A stretch of 64,000 nucleotides of DNA from Bacteroidales bacterium (GTDB lineage Bacteria; Bacteroidota; Bacteroidia; Bacteroidales; F082). The stretch spans positions 1 to 64,000 of the forward strand of contig JAFGYB010000065.1 of the NCBI GenBank assembly GCA_016936355.1. Direction: 5' to 3'. The stretch's first letter is position 1; each line of letters begins with the position of its first letter. This document shows positions 1-8,871 of this stretch, piece by piece. Made by a program: the position numbers and the translations under genes. The notes under the pieces are model-generated. The model searched no databases. It worked only from the letters and a program-made list of their open reading frames with translations, and had not been told where the DNA came from.

Positions 1-16
1 ATGTTGTTTCAAAATG

Positions 17-1111
17 CTACAAAAATGAAATCGGATTTGTATTAATCTTTGAAATTTGGAGTGCAAAAGTAGGAAATTTTTTTGTTAGTAGTTCAAACAA
101 AAGTGACTTCGTAAATTGTTCTGTTTCATAATGCCCCGCATCCACCAGGGTCATTTCATTTTCATACTGAAAAAAATCGTGGTATTTTATATCACCTGTA
201 ACAAAAATCTGAGCCCCCTGCCGGTATGCATCGTGCATTAAAAAACTGCCGCTGCCTCCACAAATAGCAACCTTTTTAATCTTTTGTTTGATCGGCAGGC
301 TGTGCCTTATTCTGTCTGCTTTTAGTGATTTCTTTACGTTTTTCAAAAACTCTTCAACCGGAGTTTCTTCGTCCAGTTCGCCGATCATTCCGGCACCAAT
401 CTTGTCCCAACTGTTGTTTAATGGATACAGGTCGTAGGCAATTTCTTCATAAGGGTGAACCTGATGCATGGCCTTCAATACGGCTGATAATTTGACTTTA
501 GGAACAACGGTTTCCACCCGGATTTCTTTCTCAAAATGAATCGCACCGATTGTTCCAACAAAAGGGTGAGTGCCTTCTGAAGCTTTAAAGCTTCCGTCGC
601 CGGGGGCATTGAAACTACAATGACTGTATTCGCCAATGCTACCGGCACCGGCTTCAAATAAAGCATTGCGAACAATTTCGGCATGAGTTTCGGGACAAAA
701 TACAACCAGTTTATTCAGCTGGTTGCTCATGGGTGACAGTATGCGGGTGTTCTTCAATCCCAGTTTTTTGGCCAGCATGGCGTTGACTCCGTCAAAGACA
801 TTGTCGAGATTGGTATGGATTGCATAAAGAGCAATATTATTTTGAATGGCTTTGATCACCAGATCTTCCACCATGTTTCCTCCGTTCAGTTTCTTGATTC
901 CTTTAAAAATCAGCGGATGATGGGCAATGATCAGATCGCAACTCAACGACAGCGCTTCATTCATTACTTCGGGAGTTACATCCAGTGTGATCAGCGCTTT
1001 ATGTATTTCTTTTTCCTGCGATCCAATAATCAAACCCGCATTATCATATGATTCCTGGAGCGACAGGGGGGCAATGGATTCCAGGTATTGTGTGATCTCT
1101 TTTAACTTCAT
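17..1111 (-). CDS. Nif3-like dinuclear metal centre protein (YqfO/YbgI family)
   Basis: Nif3/YbgI family protein of 364 residues; members bind two metal ions and form toroidal hexamers, and their biochemical role is unsettled. The N-terminal half carries the metal-binding IIAHHPLIFKG segment and an HTNLD motif; the C-terminal half has the partner GDIKYHDF and DAGHYETE segments. Between them lies an insert with HPYEEIAYD, typical of the long YqfO-like form with a CutA/PII-like middle domain, and the length fits that form. The reading frame extends 27 codons upstream, but homology starts at the ATG at 1111 (MKLKEITQYLE), which I take as the start. It lies 16 bp after a SpoIIAA-like gene, so the two are probably cotranscribed. 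Confidence 0.9.
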   Translation of the reverse strand: MKLKEITQYLESIAPLSLQESYDNAGLIIGSQEKEIHKALITLDVTPEVMNEALSLSCDLIIAHHPLIFKGIKKLNGGNMVEDLVIKAIQNNIALYAIHTNLDNVFDGVNAMLAKKLGLKNTRILSPMSNQLNKLVVFCPETHAEIVRNALFEAGAGSIGEYSHCSFNAPGDGSFKASEGTHPFVGTIGAIHFEKEIRVETVVPKVKLSAVLKAMHQVHPYEEIAYDLYPLNNSWDKIGAGMIGELDEETPVEEFLKNVKKSLKADRIRHSLPIKQKIKKVAICGGSGSFLMHDAYRQGAQIFVTGDIKYHDFFQYENEMTLVDAGHYETEQFTKSLLFELLTKKFPTFALQISKINTNPISFL

Positions 1112-1127
1112 TTGCCTATTTATTGCT

Positions 1128-1490
1128 TTATGTAACAATCCAGTCCATAGCTTTTTGGCGGTCTTTGATGGGAAAGCTTTTGATTTCTCCACTGATCATG
1201 AGTGAAATAATTTTCATTCCCCAGTCAATCCATATGGGACCGCCAATGACTCCCATTTTTTCAAAACTGTTTTTGTGGGTGAGGCCAAAACGGGTATCAT
1301 CCCAAAGGGCAGAAGCTTGCCAGCCCTGGAACTGATCGCCCATGTCCAGTAAGAGTCTTGCTTTTCCGTAATTGTTGATGATGAATTCCAATCGGGGAAT
1401 CAATATCTCAGTATAATCGCGGTTGGTTAATTTTCCCTCGGCTTTTGCAATGAGCACATTTTTTTTGCTTTCGGGCACTATTTTTATCAT
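1128..1490 (-). CDS. SpoIIAA-like (STAS-fold) protein
   Basis: A protein of 120 residues resembling the SpoIIAA-like/DUF3478 family: an N-terminal strand (VLIAKAEGKLTNRDY), a central LLLDMGDQFQGWQ segment and a C-terminal FPIKDRQKAMDWI helix, as in small STAS-fold proteins. No signal peptide or membrane segment is seen. No enzymatic motif is visible; relatives are thought to bind lipids or partner proteins, but no specific role can be assigned. It is the first gene of a likely two-gene unit with the Nif3-like gene. Confidence 0.75.
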   Translation of the reverse strand: MIKIVPESKKNVLIAKAEGKLTNRDYTEILIPRLEFIINNYGKARLLLDMGDQFQGWQASALWDDTRFGLTHKNSFEKMGVIGGPIWIDWGMKIISLMISGEIKSFPIKDRQKAMDWIVT

Positions 1491-1879
1491 TTTGAAAGTG
1501 GATTAATCATAAAGTTTCTTCAAAAGTACTGAAAATTATACTCTGACAAGTGGCTGATTGAACTTCAAAAAGTCAGAAATTTCGGTATTTTTTTCTGAAA
1601 AGATAAAATCGGATTTTAGGGCAAGCTAAAGCGAACGTTCGATTTGGTCAGTTGCTTGTGGATAAATTTTTGTCTGGTAGTCAGCCATTAAGTTTTACAT
1701 CAGCTTGTGTCCCGATAGGTAATAAATTCTTACCTTGATCAGAAAAAGGGAAGTCAAAGCGATCTGTTTAATAAATAATCGTTAAAAATTGCTCTTGGTT
1801 CGCCTGTGATGGCTTGAAATTATCAACATTGCATTAATTTTATGGCCATTATTTGAAATAGAGTTCTGATATAAAATAA
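1491..1879. other. Intergenic region before lpxK (divergent promoters)
   Basis: A 389-bp gene-free AT-rich spacer between the divergent SpoIIAA-like and lpxK genes. It holds a perfect 10-bp palindrome CGAACGTTCG at 1632-1641, an inverted repeat TCAGAAA/TTTCTGA at 1573-1598, and a weak promoter-like pair TTG (1814-1816) and TAATTTTA (1835-1842) 37 bp before lpxK. No ORF or RNA gene is apparent. The function of the palindrome is unknown. Confidence 0.4.
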
Positions 1880-2947
1880 ATGATAAAATTTTTACTGGCA
1901 CCTTTTTCCTGGTTGTACGCGTTGATTATCCAAATCAGACATGTATTCTTTGATTGGGGAATCCTGCGTTCGAAGTCGTACAGCTTTCCGGTGATCAGTA
2001 TAGGTAATCTTGCACTTGGGGGAACCGGTAAAACACCGCATACTGAATATTTGGTGCAGCTTCTGCTGGAGCAGAAAATGAAGATTGCCATTTTATCGAG
2101 AGGCTATGGCCGAAAGACAAAGGGATACCTGAATGCGGATGAAAGTCATTCTGATGCCAGTGCCATCGGTGATGAGCCTGCTCAGTTTTATCATGAGTTT
2201 GCTAAGCATATTCAAATAGCCGTGGATGGGAATCGGCGTCGCGGAATCGAAAAAATAATGAGTTCTCCACCAAAACCTGATGCCATTTTGCTCGATGATG
2301 CCATGCAACACCGGTATGTTAAACCGGGAATTTCTATCCTGCTAACCGATTACCGTAACTTATACGTCGATGACCATATGGTGCCTTACGGTAAATTGCG
2401 GGATGTTAAATCAGCCTCCAAAACAGCAGATATAATTGTGGTAACCAAGACCGACACCGTGTTGTCACCCATCATCCGGCGTTACATCCTTAATAAATTA
2501 AAACCCAGAGGTCATCAACGAGTTTATTTTTCGTTTTTCCGATACGGGAAGCTGGTTTCCGTACCCGGGTTCAAAAAAAAGGAATGGGATAAAAAATATT
2601 CGGTTATTGTATTGTTTACAGGCATTGCAAATCCCTATCCGATCAAAGATTACCTCCGTGACTATTGCAATGAATTGATCACGATTTCCTTTCCGGATCA
2701 TCATGTTTTCAGTAAAAAAGACGTTGAGCTGATCAGACGTAAATACGAGGAACAATTTACCCGAAAAAAGCTTGTTATCACTACTGAAAAGGATGCCATG
2801 AGGTTGATAAATTCTCCGTATCTTCGCATGCTAGAAGATTTGCCTTTGTTTTATTTACCCATTGAGGTGAAGTTTCATGGACAGGATGGCAGAGCGTTTA
2901 ACAACCAAATCATTCAATATGTTAGAGAGAATAAACCAAACAGTTGA
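1880..2947 (+). CDS. lpxK: Tetraacyldisaccharide 4'-kinase LpxK
   Basis: LpxK phosphorylates the 4' position of the tetraacyldisaccharide-1-phosphate lipid A precursor on the inner face of the inner membrane. The 355-residue protein has the family's N-terminal membrane-associated helix (FLLAPFSWLYALII, residues 4-17), followed by the P-loop GNLALGGTGKTPHTE at 42-56, then SRGYGRK and the acidic ILLDDAMQHR segment. Length is normal. The 3' end overlaps the start of the purine nucleoside phosphorylase gene by 29 bp, suggesting translational coupling. lpxH two genes downstream supports the lipid A assignment. Confidence 0.95.
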   Translation: MIKFLLAPFSWLYALIIQIRHVFFDWGILRSKSYSFPVISIGNLALGGTGKTPHTEYLVQLLLEQKMKIAILSRGYGRKTKGYLNADESHSDASAIGDEPAQFYHEFAKHIQIAVDGNRRRGIEKIMSSPPKPDAILLDDAMQHRYVKPGISILLTDYRNLYVDDHMVPYGKLRDVKSASKTADIIVVTKTDTVLSPIIRRYILNKLKPRGHQRVYFSFFRYGKLVSVPGFKKKEWDKKYSVIVLFTGIANPYPIKDYLRDYCNELITISFPDHHVFSKKDVELIRRKYEEQFTRKKLVITTEKDAMRLINSPYLRMLEDLPLFYLPIEVKFHGQDGRAFNNQIIQYVRENKPNS

Positions 2948-3728
2948 TTTTATCCGGAAAAACATCAGCATTCAGCCGAAAGTGGCTATTATTTTAGGCT
3001 CAGGTCTGGGGGACCTGGCCAATGATATTCAGGTTTCTGAAATTATTGATTATCATAACATTCCAAATTTCCCCGTTTCTACCATCAAAGGACACAGCGG
3101 ACAGTTGATTTTTGGGACTATCGGTGACGTACCGGTAGTGGCCATGAAAGGGCGTTTCCATTTTTATGAAGGGTATGCAATGGAGGAAGTTACCTTTCCT
3201 GTACGTGTATTCAAAAAATTGGGAATTGAGTATCTGTTTGTTTCCAATGCCAGTGGCGGGGTCAATGCCGATTTTGAAGTGGGTGATATTATGTTTATTA
3301 CTGATCACATCAATCTGCTTCCGAATCCGCTTATTGGTAAAAATTATGAAGACCTGGGGCCACGTTTTGTGGATATGAGCAATGCCTACGATAAACACCT
3401 GCTGTCCAAAGCAACCAAAGTGGCCCGAAAACACGGTATTCGTTATAAAACTGGGGTTTATGCCGGTGTGTCAGGTCCTACCTATGAAACACCCGCTGAA
3501 TATAAGTATATCCGTACCTTGGGCGCAGATGCTGTGGGGATGTCAACCGTTCCTGAAGTAATTGTTGCCCGTCACATGGATTTGCCTGTGTTTGCCGTTT
3601 CGGTGATCTCAGACCTGGGAGTAGAAGGCAAGATTATTGAAATCTCGCACCAGGAAGTACTGGAAGCTGTGGAACAGGTTACGCCGAAACTGATCACCAT
3701 TATCAAAGAATTGTTACAAGACCTTTAA
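2919..3728 (+). CDS. punA: Purine-nucleoside phosphorylase
   Basis: Cleaves purine (deoxy)ribonucleosides with phosphate to free base and (deoxy)ribose-1-phosphate in the cytoplasm. The trimeric-type family signature is clear: phosphate-binding GSGLG near residue 25, a KGHSGQ segment, YEGY, SNASGGV and the base-site stretch GVSGPTYETPAEYK. The frame is open from 2877, but the ATG at 2919 (MLERINQTVDF) matches the family's start and gives 269 residues. This start lies inside lpxK (29-bp overlap). It sits between two lipid A genes without obvious functional connection. Confidence 0.93.
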   Translation: MLERINQTVDFIRKNISIQPKVAIILGSGLGDLANDIQVSEIIDYHNIPNFPVSTIKGHSGQLIFGTIGDVPVVAMKGRFHFYEGYAMEEVTFPVRVFKKLGIEYLFVSNASGGVNADFEVGDIMFITDHINLLPNPLIGKNYEDLGPRFVDMSNAYDKHLLSKATKVARKHGIRYKTGVYAGVSGPTYETPAEYKYIRTLGADAVGMSTVPEVIVARHMDLPVFAVSVISDLGVEGKIIEISHQEVLEAVEQVTPKLITIIKELLQDL

Positions 3729-3740
3729 TTTCAAACGGTT

Positions 3741-4502
3741 TTGCAAAGGAACAAACTATACTTCGTTTCTGATTTTCATCTGGGAATCCCCGATCATGCC
3801 ACCAGTCTGGAAAGGGAAAAACTCCTGGTACGCTGGCTGGACAAGGTGAAAGAAGATGCTGCAGAAATTTTCCTGATGGGCGATTTGTTCGATTTTTGGT
3901 TTGAATACAAGTCGGTAGTTCCCAAAGGTTATGTCCGTTTGCTGGGCAAGCTGGCTGAGATTACCGATTCAGGTATCCCGGTCCATGTTTTTCGGGGAAA
4001 CCATGACTTATGGGCCTTTGATTATCTGGAAAAAGAAGTAGGAGTCCATTTGTATCGGGAACCAGTGATTCGTGAAATTTTTGGGAAGGTATTTTTCCTG
4101 GCTCATGGAGATGGGCTTGGTCCGGGTGACCGATTTTATAAGGTTCTGAAAAGGATTTTTGAATTCCGCCCCAATCAGATTTTATTTGGTTGGCTTCATC
4201 CGGATTTGGGAGCCGGGATGGGGAATTATTTCTCCCGAAGAAGCCGGTTGGCTAAAATGAATTATGCCCTGACACAGGAACAACGATTTGAAAACGAAAA
4301 GGAGATTCTGTATCAATATGCTATGGGAAAAACAAAAGATCATCCCGAAGTGGATTTTTTTGTCTTTGGTCACCGACACATTCCGCTAACGTTATCTCTC
4401 AACGAGAAAGCCACTTTGGTGGTGTTGGGCGACTGGATTTCCCATTTTACATATGGGGTATTTGAAAACGGAGCAATGGAAGTTAAAGAATTCCAATTAT
4501 AG
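3741..4502 (+). CDS. lpxH: UDP-2,3-diacylglucosamine diphosphatase LpxH
   Basis: LpxH hydrolyses UDP-2,3-diacylglucosamine to lipid X and UMP at the inner membrane surface. Calcineurin-like phosphoesterase motifs are complete: DFHLG at 11-15, GDLFDFWFE at 47-55, GNHD at 86-89, HGDG at 122-125 and GHRHIP near 210. The start is TTG at 3741: an in-frame TAA lies five codons upstream and no ATG occurs before the metal-binding motifs, so TTG is the only sensible choice. It follows the phosphorylase gene by 12 bp and is probably in the same operon as lpxK. Confidence 0.92.
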   Translation: MQRNKLYFVSDFHLGIPDHATSLEREKLLVRWLDKVKEDAAEIFLMGDLFDFWFEYKSVVPKGYVRLLGKLAEITDSGIPVHVFRGNHDLWAFDYLEKEVGVHLYREPVIREIFGKVFFLAHGDGLGPGDRFYKVLKRIFEFRPNQILFGWLHPDLGAGMGNYFSRRSRLAKMNYALTQEQRFENEKEILYQYAMGKTKDHPEVDFFVFGHRHIPLTLSLNEKATLVVLGDWISHFTYGVFENGAMEVKEFQL

Positions 4503-4547
4503 AAATGATTGGCTTTTGTTTAAATTTGTCCTGAAGATACCGTCGTT

Positions 4548-6203
4548 ATGCTACACCATTTATCCATAAAAAATTACACCCTGATTGATGCCATGGAAAT
4601 TGGCTTCGGTAAAGGATTTACTGTGATTACCGGTGAAACGGGAGCAGGAAAATCCATTTTGTTGGGAGCCTTGTCGCTGTTGCTGGGAAAAAGGGCGGAC
4701 CCGGGCGTGTTAATGGATAAGTCGCAAAAATGTGTGGTGGAAGCTGTTTTTGATGTGGGAAAACTGGAACTGTCTGGTTTTTTTGAGGAGAATGATCTGG
4801 ATTACGAAGATCAGACGGTGATCCGGAGGGAAATTGTTCCTTCAGGGAAGTCCAGGGCCTTTGTCAACGATACTCCGGTTACGCTTCCGTTATTAAAAGA
4901 ATTGGGAGACAAACTGGTGGACATCCATTCACAGCATCAGACCCTGCTACTCAATGAAGCAGGTTTCCAGCGGGAAGTGTTTGATGGATATGTAAATAAG
5001 CCTGTATTTTTGAAAGAGTATCAGGATTCATACAAGCAATACAAAGCAGCTGAAGCAAAGCTCTCACAGTTAATTGAACGAAATACACAGGAAAAAAGGG
5101 ATGAGGATTATGTACGGTTTCAGTTGGATGAACTGGAAGCGGCCAACCTGAACAGTTCTGAATTTCATGAATTGGAAGACAAAGTGCAGATGCTGTCCCA
5201 TGCTGAAGAAATCAACCGCAGTATTGAAATGGCACGGACCGTTTTAAAGGAGCGTGACGCTTCGGTTTTGGATCAGTTAAAAGAAATCAGAGATGCGTTT
5301 TCCCGCATTTCCGAAGTGCACCCTTCCTTAAAAGAAATGAGTGATAGACTGCATTCATCCATCATTGAGCTGGATGATCTGGCGGCAGAGATTGACCGGT
5401 TTTCCGGCGAAACAGACTTTGATCCCTCGGATTTGCAGCAAGCAGAACAACGGTTGGATGACCTGTATCGCTTACAGCAAAAGCATCACGCCGTGGATAT
5501 GGATGAACTGATTCGGATTCGCGATGAATTTCGGGAAAGACTGAATGCCGTATTGTCACTGGATGAAGAAATTGATTCTCAGCAAAAGCTTCTGGATCAG
5601 TTAGTCCTGAAGCTATCGTCCCGGGCCGATGAACTGAGTCAGTTTCGCAGTGAATCAGTCGACAGCTTTGAAGGAGCCGTGGAAGAAATTCTGCATCAAC
5701 TGGGGATGAAGAATGCGGAATTTAGAGTGCAACTCAATCGTATGGAACGATTTGGACTGTGGGGAAGAGATGAGATTGTATTTCTTTTCAATGCCAACAA
5801 AGGGGGCGCGCTTTCTGAAATTTCTAAATCGGCATCCGGTGGTGAGCTTTCCCGACTGATGCTGGCCCTGAAGTCACTGGTTCATCAGGTGAAAATTCTT
5901 CCCACCATTATTTTTGATGAAATTGATGCCGGTGTTTCAGGAGATATTGCCGGTAAAGTAGGCAATATCCTGAAAAACATGTCGGAACATTTGCAGGTCC
6001 TGACTATTACCCACTTGCCTCAGATTGCAGCCAAGGCCGATAACCATCTGATGGTCTACAAGTCCGATGAAAAAGGACGAACAACCTCTCGCATCGAACA
6101 CCTCGATGATGAAAACAGGCTGGAATCCATCGCCCGTATGCTCAGTGACGAAAAAATTACCGATGCGGCTATGCAGGCGGCATCGGAACTTCTAAAGAAT
6201 TGA
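4548..6203 (+). CDS. recN: DNA repair protein RecN
   Basis: SMC-like ATPase acting in double-strand break repair. The 551-residue protein starts with the RecN hallmark MLHHLSIKNYTLID, has Walker A GETGAGKS at 29-36 and the family's SQHQTLLLNE stretch. A long coiled-coil middle (about 160-370) follows, then the ABC-type signature SASGGELSRLMLALK and Walker B TIIFDEIDAGVSG. Length is normal. It lies 45 bp after lpxH and 116 bp before fabI. Confidence 0.96.
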   Translation: MLHHLSIKNYTLIDAMEIGFGKGFTVITGETGAGKSILLGALSLLLGKRADPGVLMDKSQKCVVEAVFDVGKLELSGFFEENDLDYEDQTVIRREIVPSGKSRAFVNDTPVTLPLLKELGDKLVDIHSQHQTLLLNEAGFQREVFDGYVNKPVFLKEYQDSYKQYKAAEAKLSQLIERNTQEKRDEDYVRFQLDELEAANLNSSEFHELEDKVQMLSHAEEINRSIEMARTVLKERDASVLDQLKEIRDAFSRISEVHPSLKEMSDRLHSSIIELDDLAAEIDRFSGETDFDPSDLQQAEQRLDDLYRLQQKHHAVDMDELIRIRDEFRERLNAVLSLDEEIDSQQKLLDQLVLKLSSRADELSQFRSESVDSFEGAVEEILHQLGMKNAEFRVQLNRMERFGLWGRDEIVFLFNANKGGALSEISKSASGGELSRLMLALKSLVHQVKILPTIIFDEIDAGVSGDIAGKVGNILKNMSEHLQVLTITHLPQIAAKADNHLMVYKSDEKGRTTSRIEHLDDENRLESIARMLSDEKITDAAMQAASELLKN

Positions 6204-6283
6204 TTCGTAGGTTTTCGTGCCTTTTTTGATTCAAAGAAACTGGCTCTTTTTCCTTCGAACGTATGCAAGTTTTTAATTTCTTT

Positions 6284-6291
6284 TATATTTG
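6284..6291 (+). promoter_or_regulatory. Putative -7 box of fabI
   Basis: TATATTTG matches the Bacteroidota -7 consensus TAnnTTTG, 28 bp upstream of the fabI ATG. No clear -33 TTTG is found at the expected 19-21 bp spacing, so support is partial. Confidence 0.35.
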
Positions 6292-6319
6292 CCACACAAA
6301 AAATCTCAAAATACATTTT

Positions 6320-7177
6320 ATGGGTTCTCAATTATTAAAAGGTAAAAAAGGAATCATTTTTGGTGCCTTGGATAGCAAATCCATTGCATGGAAAGTGGCT
6401 GAACTGGCTTATGAAGCCGGTGCTGAATTCACACTCAGTAATACCCCCACGGCCATTCGTTTCGGAGAATTGAACGAGTTGTCCAAAAAATGCAATGCAG
6501 AAGTCATTCCTGCCGATGCTACCAATGTTCAGGACTTAATGCACGTTTTTGAACGTTCCATGGAAGTACTGGGTGGTAAAGTAGATTTCGTATTGCACTC
6601 CATCGGAATGTCGCTGAACGTACGCAAAAAACGAGTGTACAGCGATCTGGAATATTCCTACCTGAATAAAACCCTTGATATCTCTGCTATTTCATTTCAC
6701 AAAATGTTGCAGGTGGCTTACAAACTGGATGCCATTAATGAATGGGGCTCTGTGGTTGCTTTGTCCTATATTGCTGCACAACGTGTTTTGTATGGATACA
6801 ACGATATGGCCGATGCCAAAGCTTTGTTGGAATCCATTGCACGGAGTTTCGGTTATATTTATGGCCGCGACAGAAAAGTACGGGTCAATACTGTTTCTCA
6901 ATCTCCCACCATCACCACTGCCGGTTCCGGTGTGAAGGGTATCAGTGGCCTGATTGATTTTACAGAACGTATGTCTCCGTTGGGAAACGCCGATGCCGAA
7001 GACTGCGCTAATTACTGTGTGGCTTTGTTCTCGGATCTGACCCGTAAGGTTACCATGCAGAACCTATACCACGATGGCGGATTCTCCAGTATGGGGATGA
7101 GTTTGAAGGCTATGGCAATGTACAACAAGAGCCTTGAAATTGAAATGGATCAGGAGGAACTGGAAGCGCTGGATTAA
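6320..7177 (+). CDS. fabI: Enoyl-[acyl-carrier-protein] reductase FabI
   Basis: NADH-dependent reductase for the last step of each fatty acid elongation cycle. The protein of 285 residues shows the divergent SDR pattern of FabI: SIAWKVA in the nucleotide-binding region, LHSIGMS near 92-98, and the catalytic set Y150, Y160 and K167 at exactly the FabI spacing (Y-x9-Y-x6-K), followed by the TTAGSGVKGI loop. The frame opens upstream at 6263, but ATG 6320 (MGSQLLKGKKG) fits the family and lies behind a -7 box. The stop codon overlaps that of the convergent channel gene by 4 bp. Confidence 0.95.
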   Translation: MGSQLLKGKKGIIFGALDSKSIAWKVAELAYEAGAEFTLSNTPTAIRFGELNELSKKCNAEVIPADATNVQDLMHVFERSMEVLGGKVDFVLHSIGMSLNVRKKRVYSDLEYSYLNKTLDISAISFHKMLQVAYKLDAINEWGSVVALSYIAAQRVLYGYNDMADAKALLESIARSFGYIYGRDRKVRVNTVSQSPTITTAGSGVKGISGLIDFTERMSPLGNADAEDCANYCVALFSDLTRKVTMQNLYHDGGFSSMGMSLKAMAMYNKSLEIEMDQEELEALD

Positions 7178-7983
7178 TTTAGTTTTTCTCCACACATTTT
7201 GCAGAATTGCGCATCATCATCGTGTCGATCGTACTGGCAATTCTGACAAATCTGTGTATTGTACCGTATTTTTTTCTTTTCGGAGTTGAGCATGGTCTCT
7301 GCTGTTATGATACCCGTGGGAACAGCTATAATGGCGTACCCTACAATCATTAATAAAGAAGCCAGACTTTGACCCAGCACCGTTTGGGGAGCCACATCTC
7401 CATAACCTACTGTGGTAACCGTGACAATGGCCCAGTAAATGGATTTGGGAATGCTGGTAAAACCGTTTTGCGGACCTTCAACCAGGTACATTATTGCTCC
7501 AATAATCACTACCAGCGTCAATACGACTTCTAAAAAAACAATGATTTTTGCTTTACTGCGATTGAATGCAATTTCCAGGCTTTGGGCTGCCCCCACATAC
7601 CGAACCAGCTTCAGAACCCTGAAAACACGGAGCAACCAGAGCGTTCGGATGACAATCAGGTAATGGGAGCCTACAAAAATAAGGCTGAGGTAGGTCGGTA
7701 TCACTGCCATAAAATCAATAATACCAAAAAAACTAAAGGCGTATTTCAGCGGTTTTTTTACACTGTAAAGTCGCAATAAGTATTCTACCGAAAATAAAAA
7801 GGTAAAAATCCATTCCAGCAAAGTGAAGTAGAAGCGGTATTCTTTGCTTAATGAATCAACACTGTCGAGCGAAACAACCAGCACACTCAGGACAATGGTG
7901 ATAAGGAGGACAACATCGAATGCTTTTCCGGCAGGAGTGTCTGCTTCAAAAATTACTTCGTATATTTTTTTTCTGAGCTTCAT
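7174..7983 (-). CDS. Voltage-gated K+ channel-like protein with C-terminal zinc ribbon
   Basis: Six-helix ion channel of 269 residues. S1-S3 span about 20-100. S4 at 111-130 carries basic residues at every third position (R113, R119, R122, K125, R128), a voltage-sensor pattern. The pore loop has the K+ selectivity filter TTVGYGD at 190-196, followed by S6. Unusually, the cytoplasmic tail ends in a CX2C-X11-CX2C zinc ribbon (C246, C249, C261, C264) where relatives often end soon after S6 or carry an RCK domain. It presumably conducts K+ across the inner membrane; the ribbon's role is unknown. Its TAA overlaps the fabI TAA within TTAA at 7174-7177. Confidence 0.88.
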   Translation of the reverse strand: MKLRKKIYEVIFEADTPAGKAFDVVLLITIVLSVLVVSLDSVDSLSKEYRFYFTLLEWIFTFLFSVEYLLRLYSVKKPLKYAFSFFGIIDFMAVIPTYLSLIFVGSHYLIVIRTLWLLRVFRVLKLVRYVGAAQSLEIAFNRSKAKIIVFLEVVLTLVVIIGAIMYLVEGPQNGFTSIPKSIYWAIVTVTTVGYGDVAPQTVLGQSLASLLMIVGYAIIAVPTGIITAETMLNSEKKKIRYNTQICQNCQYDRHDDDAQFCKMCGEKLN

Positions 7984-8022
7984 AGTGATGATATCAATTG
8001 ATTAAAGATAGGGAAATCCAGG

Positions 8023-8799
8023 CTATTCCTGTTTTTCTCTGGGAAAATACCTGTGTATTCCCATTCCAAAAAGGGCAAAATCGTATTTAACAGGGTCCTC
8101 AGGATCAAATTTTCTCAGATTTTGAGTCAATTCTTCGACTGCTTTCCAATCGTTTTGTTTTCTGTGCAGCAGCCCCAGTTTGCGGGCTGTTGCCCCGGTA
8201 TGCAAATCAAGAGGGATCATAAGGGCGCTCATGGGTATTTGCTCCCACAATCCGAAATCCACACCTTTGTCGTCGGACCGAACCATCCATCGCAAGTACA
8301 TATTGATCCGTTTCGCAGCCGACCCTTTATCAGGGTTGGCCAGGTGTTTTTCTGAACGGGAGAGATGAGGTGTCTGTAAAAAACGTTCGCGAAGACCGAT
8401 TATCGCAGATCGAACCAATCCTGTGGACCGGAAGTTTTCTGTAAAAATACCTTCCAGTCCATCTTCGGATGTATATATGTTTTTCAGTACTTCCACAATG
8501 AATAATAAATCAGAAGTCTTGAACGTTCTGTATTGAAAATTAGCGAATTGTTTTAGTTCTTTATCAGAAGCAGAAAGAATGAAATTATGAGGTTCATTTC
8601 CCATGAGGTCCATTAACAGTTGCGCACTGTTGAGAATGGCTTTGCGGCTTCCCCAGGAAATGAGGGCAGTGAGAAATCCAGAAATTTCAATGTCTTCTTT
8701 TTTTGAATACCTCCTGGGAATTGAAATAGGGTCTGAAGGAATAAAGTCGGGGCTGTTGAATTTTCTTTCCTGTTGATTTAACAAAATTTGTAATTTCAA
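8023..8799 (-). CDS. TIGR02757 (DUF2400) family protein
   Basis: 258-residue protein matching my memory of the TIGR02757 family, found widely in Bacteroidota: SDPISIPRRY near the N-terminus, ISGFLTALISWGSRKAI, NMYLRWMVRSDD and a terminal DPVKYDFALFGMGIHR. The helical layout recalls HhH-type DNA-binding proteins, but no function is established. The start is TTG at 8799; an in-frame stop lies four codons upstream and the next ATG would remove about 60 conserved residues. It is divergent from the haem-binding protein gene. Confidence 0.8.
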   Translation of the reverse strand: MKLQILLNQQERKFNSPDFIPSDPISIPRRYSKKEDIEISGFLTALISWGSRKAILNSAQLLMDLMGNEPHNFILSASDKELKQFANFQYRTFKTSDLLFIVEVLKNIYTSEDGLEGIFTENFRSTGLVRSAIIGLRERFLQTPHLSRSEKHLANPDKGSAAKRINMYLRWMVRSDDKGVDFGLWEQIPMSALMIPLDLHTGATARKLGLLHRKQNDWKAVEELTQNLRKFDPEDPVKYDFALFGMGIHRYFPREKQE

Positions 8800-8871
8800 A
8801 ACCGGATATTATTTAGAATGAATAAAAAAAGAATTATTTTAGCACTTTACAAATTTATATAATTGCAAATT

